Of a stretch of 38,592 bases of DNA, positions 36,692 through 38,592 are shown piece after piece; position 1 is the stretch's first letter; each line of letters starts with the position of its first letter. The stretch is from Burkholderiales bacterium RIFCSPLOWO2_02_FULL_57_36. GTDB taxonomy: Bacteria > Pseudomonadota > Gammaproteobacteria > Burkholderiales > Burkholderiaceae_D. The notes under the pieces are model-generated. The model saw only the letters and a list, made by a program, of their open reading frames with translations, was not told where the DNA came from and made no database searches. The stretch spans positions 1 through 38,592 of the forward strand of contig MESE01000007.1 in the NCBI GenBank assembly GCA_001770855.1, in the 5' to 3' direction. The position numbers were made by a program, and so were the translations under genes.

Positions 36692-38056
36692 ATGACGATT
36701 CAACACTTAGGGGGAGACGCATCCGCGTTCATCTCATGTAACAGTAGGTCACGCGGCTATGCCGCAAAAGCGGCGTTGGCGGTCGGCAGCATGCTGCTGT
36801 CAATGGCGGCACAAGCGCAAGTCGTGGTGTTCGAAGAAACCTTCAGCACCGGCCTGGGCAAGTTCACGGCGGCAGGGTCGGTTGTCACTAGTTCCGGCGC
36901 GGCCCGCCTGGATGGCTGCTACGGCTGCACCGATGGCTCGATCACATCCACCGCGATCAGCACGGTCGATTTCACCGGCCTGCGCCTGAGCTTTGACCGG
37001 GTCACCTCCGGCCTGGACAGCGGCGAAGCCGGCATTGCCGAATTCTCCACCAACGGCAGCACCTATACCGCAGTTGAATCGATCCGGACCGCGTCGGGTC
37101 GGGTGACGTTCAACCTGCCCACCTCGGCGGAAAACCAGAGCGGCCTGCGTTTGCGCTTCCGAATCAATGCCAGCCTGAGTTCGGAAACCTACACGGTCGA
37201 CAATATCCGGCTGGAAGGCACCAGCGGTTCCGGCGGCGGCACCACCAACCCGTTCGAAAAGGGCCCGGATCCGACCAAAACCATGCTGGAAGCATCGACC
37301 GGACCATTCACCTACACCACGACAACCGTTTCATCCACGACAGCGAGCGGCTATCGTCAAGGCACGATTTATCATCCGACCAATGTGACCGGCCCGTTTG
37401 CCGCAGTTGCCGTTGTTCCGGGCTATCTGGCCTCGCAATCGAGCATCAACTGGTGGGGTCCGCGCCTGGCATCGCATGGCTTTGTCGTGATCACCATCGA
37501 TACCAACTCCACCAGTGATCAACCGCCCAGCCGCGCGACGCAGTTGATGGCGGCGCTGAACCAGCTGAAAACCTTCAGCAACACCAGCAGCCATCCGATC
37601 TACCGCAAGGTCGACCCGAATCGCCTGGGTGTGATGGGCTGGTCGATGGGCGGCGGCGGCACGCTGATCGCCGCGCGCGACAATCCGACCTTGAAGGCCG
37701 CGATTCCATTTGCACCGTGGAACTCCAGCACCAACTTCTCCACCGTTTCAGTGCCGACCCTGATCATTGCCTGCGAAAGCGACTCCACTGCACCGGTCAA
37801 CTCGCATGCATCGCCGTTCTACAACAGCCTGCCAAGCACGACCAAAAAGGCGTATCTTGAAATGAACAACGGTAGTCACAGCTGCGCCAATTCCGGCAAC
37901 AGTAATGCCGGCCTGATCGGCAAGTACGGCGTGTCGTGGATGAAGCGCTTCATGGACAACGATACCCGTTTCAGCCCGTACCTGTGCGGCGCCCCGCACC
38001 AGGCGGACCTATCGCTGACCGCAATCGACGAGTATCGCGAGAACTGCCCGTATTAA
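36692..38056 (+). CDS. PETase-like polyester hydrolase (dienelactone/cutinase-type) with N-terminal auxiliary domain
   Basis: 454 residues; GGAG lies six bases before ATG 36692. A signal peptide (about 24-42, ending AAQAQ) is followed by a beta-rich auxiliary domain (about 46-176), a Gly-rich linker and an alpha/beta hydrolase (about 190-454). The catalytic domain closely resembles Ideonella sakaiensis PETase: [28 protein letters not shown] with nucleophile S318, APW with W343, D364 in [12 protein letters not shown], and H396 in [12 protein letters not shown]. The extra disulfide typical of type II PETases is present (C361-C398), plus C432-C452. Where IsPETase has S214/I218, this protein has H372/F376, as in ordinary cutinases. 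Exported polyester hydrolysis is therefore likely; activity on PET itself is not proven by sequence. Confidence 0.9.
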   Translation: MTIQHLGGDASAFISCNSRSRGYAAKAALAVGSMLLSMAAQAQVVVFEETFSTGLGKFTAAGSVVTSSGAARLDGCYGCTDGSITSTAISTVDFTGLRLSFDRVTSGLDSGEAGIAEFSTNGSTYTAVESIRTASGRVTFNLPTSAENQSGLRLRFRINASLSSETYTVDNIRLEGTSGSGGGTTNPFEKGPDPTKTMLEASTGPFTYTTTTVSSTTASGYRQGTIYHPTNVTGPFAAVAVVPGYLASQSSINWWGPRLASHGFVVITIDTNSTSDQPPSRATQLMAALNQLKTFSNTSSHPIYRKVDPNRLGVMGWSMGGGGTLIAARDNPTLKAAIPFAPWNSSTNFSTVSVPTLIIACESDSTAPVNSHASPFYNSLPSTTKKAYLEMNNGSHSCANSGNSNAGLIGKYGVSWMKRFMDNDTRFSPYLCGAPHQADLSLTAIDEYRENCPY

Positions 38057-38065
38057 TGAGGAGCA

Positions 38066-38139
38066 CGACGTGCGGCATCACCTTGCCGCACGTCGACCGA
38101 CCAGGCAACGCCGGCTTTTTACCCAAGAGCCGGCTTTTT
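38066..38139 (+). terminator. Two hairpins after the hydrolase gene, the second followed by a T-run
   Basis: CGACGTGCGGCA / TGCCGCACGTCG (38066-38077 / 38084-38095) is a perfect 12-bp stem with a 6-base loop and no T-run. GCCGGCT / AGCCGGC (38110-38116 / 38128-38134) is a 7-bp stem directly followed by TTTTT (38135-38139), the probable intrinsic terminator of the hydrolase transcript. Confidence 0.65.
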
Positions 38140-38204
38140 GCACTTTGCCCGCGCCATGCGTCTGAATTGTTGTAGCATCAAGTAGCAGTCCCAAGGAGTG
38201 CACC

Positions 38205-38592
38205 ATGAAGATCACCATCTGGCTACCGTTTTTATTGGCACCGGTCATCGGCGGCGCCATCGGCTTGTACTTGTTCGACACGGCCCATGAAGTGCCGGCG
38301 CAAGAGCGCAATCCCGTCGCTGCCGCATCCCCTTCCATGGGGTCCCGGTTCAGCGAGCTGGCCAATGTCTTCGACAGCAGCGCCGCGGTCGTGGACCAGG
38401 CCCCCGATGCCCAAGCCGCCTTTACCGATGCATTGAAGCAACCGGCCGGCCCAGGCCGCCTGCCGCTGTTGCAAGCAGCCTATGTGCGCTGGGTCTTGCA
38501 GGCGCCGGTCCAAGCCCTGGCCGCCATCGACCGGATTCCCGCCGACGAGCGCCAGGAAATCGTCGCCCAGGCGCTGGCCATGCTGGCCCAGC
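38205..38592 (+). CDS. Partial exported or membrane-anchored protein, unknown function (3' end beyond window)
   Basis: ATG 38205 has a strong AAGGAG six bases upstream. 129 codons are open to the window end without a stop. The start MKITIWLPFLLAPVIGGAIG forms a signal anchor. A polar, Ala-rich region follows, with SPSMGSRFSELANVF and helical segments rich in Ala/Leu (QAAYVRWVLQAPVQALAAID). No catalytic motif is visible in this part. It has its own ribosome site after a terminator, so it is probably a separate transcription unit. Confidence 0.75.
   Translation, partial: MKITIWLPFLLAPVIGGAIGLYLFDTAHEVPAQERNPVAAASPSMGSRFSELANVFDSSAAVVDQAPDAQAAFTDALKQPAGPGRLPLLQAAYVRWVLQAPVQALAAIDRIPADERQEIVAQALAMLAQ

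Noticed and set aside
38066..38095. The 12-bp-stem hairpin as an intrinsic terminator on its own
   Set aside because: No T-run follows; the second hairpin at 38110-38139 with TTTTT is the better candidate.

Overview
The window looks like a betaproteobacterial chromosome, most likely Burkholderiales (Oxalobacteraceae or a close relative). The pointers are a diheme cytochrome c, a yqjD/yqjE/yqjK-like trio, a glycine-zipper OmpA lipoprotein, an NtrC-type regulator, and a PETase-like polyester hydrolase of the kind known from Burkholderiales. The outer parts read as ordinary host genome. The middle, about 7.9-26.7 kb, is a defence island ending next to a tRNA-Arg gene, and the part up to about 17 kb is visibly richer in A and T than the flanks.

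Left flank (1-7.2 kb). All genes are on the minus strand. A histidine kinase with haem-type cysteine motifs in its periplasmic domain is translationally coupled to a sigma-54 response regulator. A 180-bp miniature element with IS5-like ends has inserted exactly at the regulator's stop codon. Next to this pair, a lipoprotein with a phospholipase A2 His-Asp motif is followed by a secreted GH75 chitosanase-like protein.

Defence island. (1) At 7880-11297 a WYL-domain repressor is divergent from a three-gene operon: a 41-residue proline-rich peptide ending in glycine, an E2-E1 fusion and a JAMM/MPN isopeptidase. It resembles the Cap2-Cap3 part of type II CBASS and the bacterial ubiquitin-like systems, but no cGAS-like synthase, effector or beta-grasp protein is present. 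The peptide is the only candidate modifier or substrate, so this is the best candidate for an undescribed system. Two exact inverted 11-bp repeats, each containing the -10 box of one divergent promoter, look like the WYL operator. (2) Convergent to it at 11387-17049 is a three-gene operon: a TM0106-type RecB-like nuclease/SF1 helicase, a dGTPase-like HD protein and a class II nucleotidyltransferase. (3) A GIY-YIG nuclease at 17556-18440 precedes a complete Wadjet system, jetABCD (18523-25277). (4) Behind jetD come two or three unrecognised genes for membrane or exported proteins; two of them share a GTI-x-NNYG-x-G-x-Q-x-NN motif.

Right flank (27.5-38.6 kb). tRNA-Arg(CCG) is followed by a diheme cytochrome c, a bidirectional terminator, an OmpA-like lipoprotein, three small inner-membrane stress-type genes, a pyridine nucleotide-disulfide oxidoreductase, a YdcF-like protein, a TonB-C-like lipoprotein and 2,4-dienoyl-CoA reductase (fadH). 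A two-domain PETase-like hydrolase follows, and an exported protein is cut off by the window end.

No integrase or intact transposase gene was found. Island edges are marked only by the tRNA, short repeats and a possible IS21-like remnant. All assignments come from reading motifs and neighbourhoods; no database search was run.
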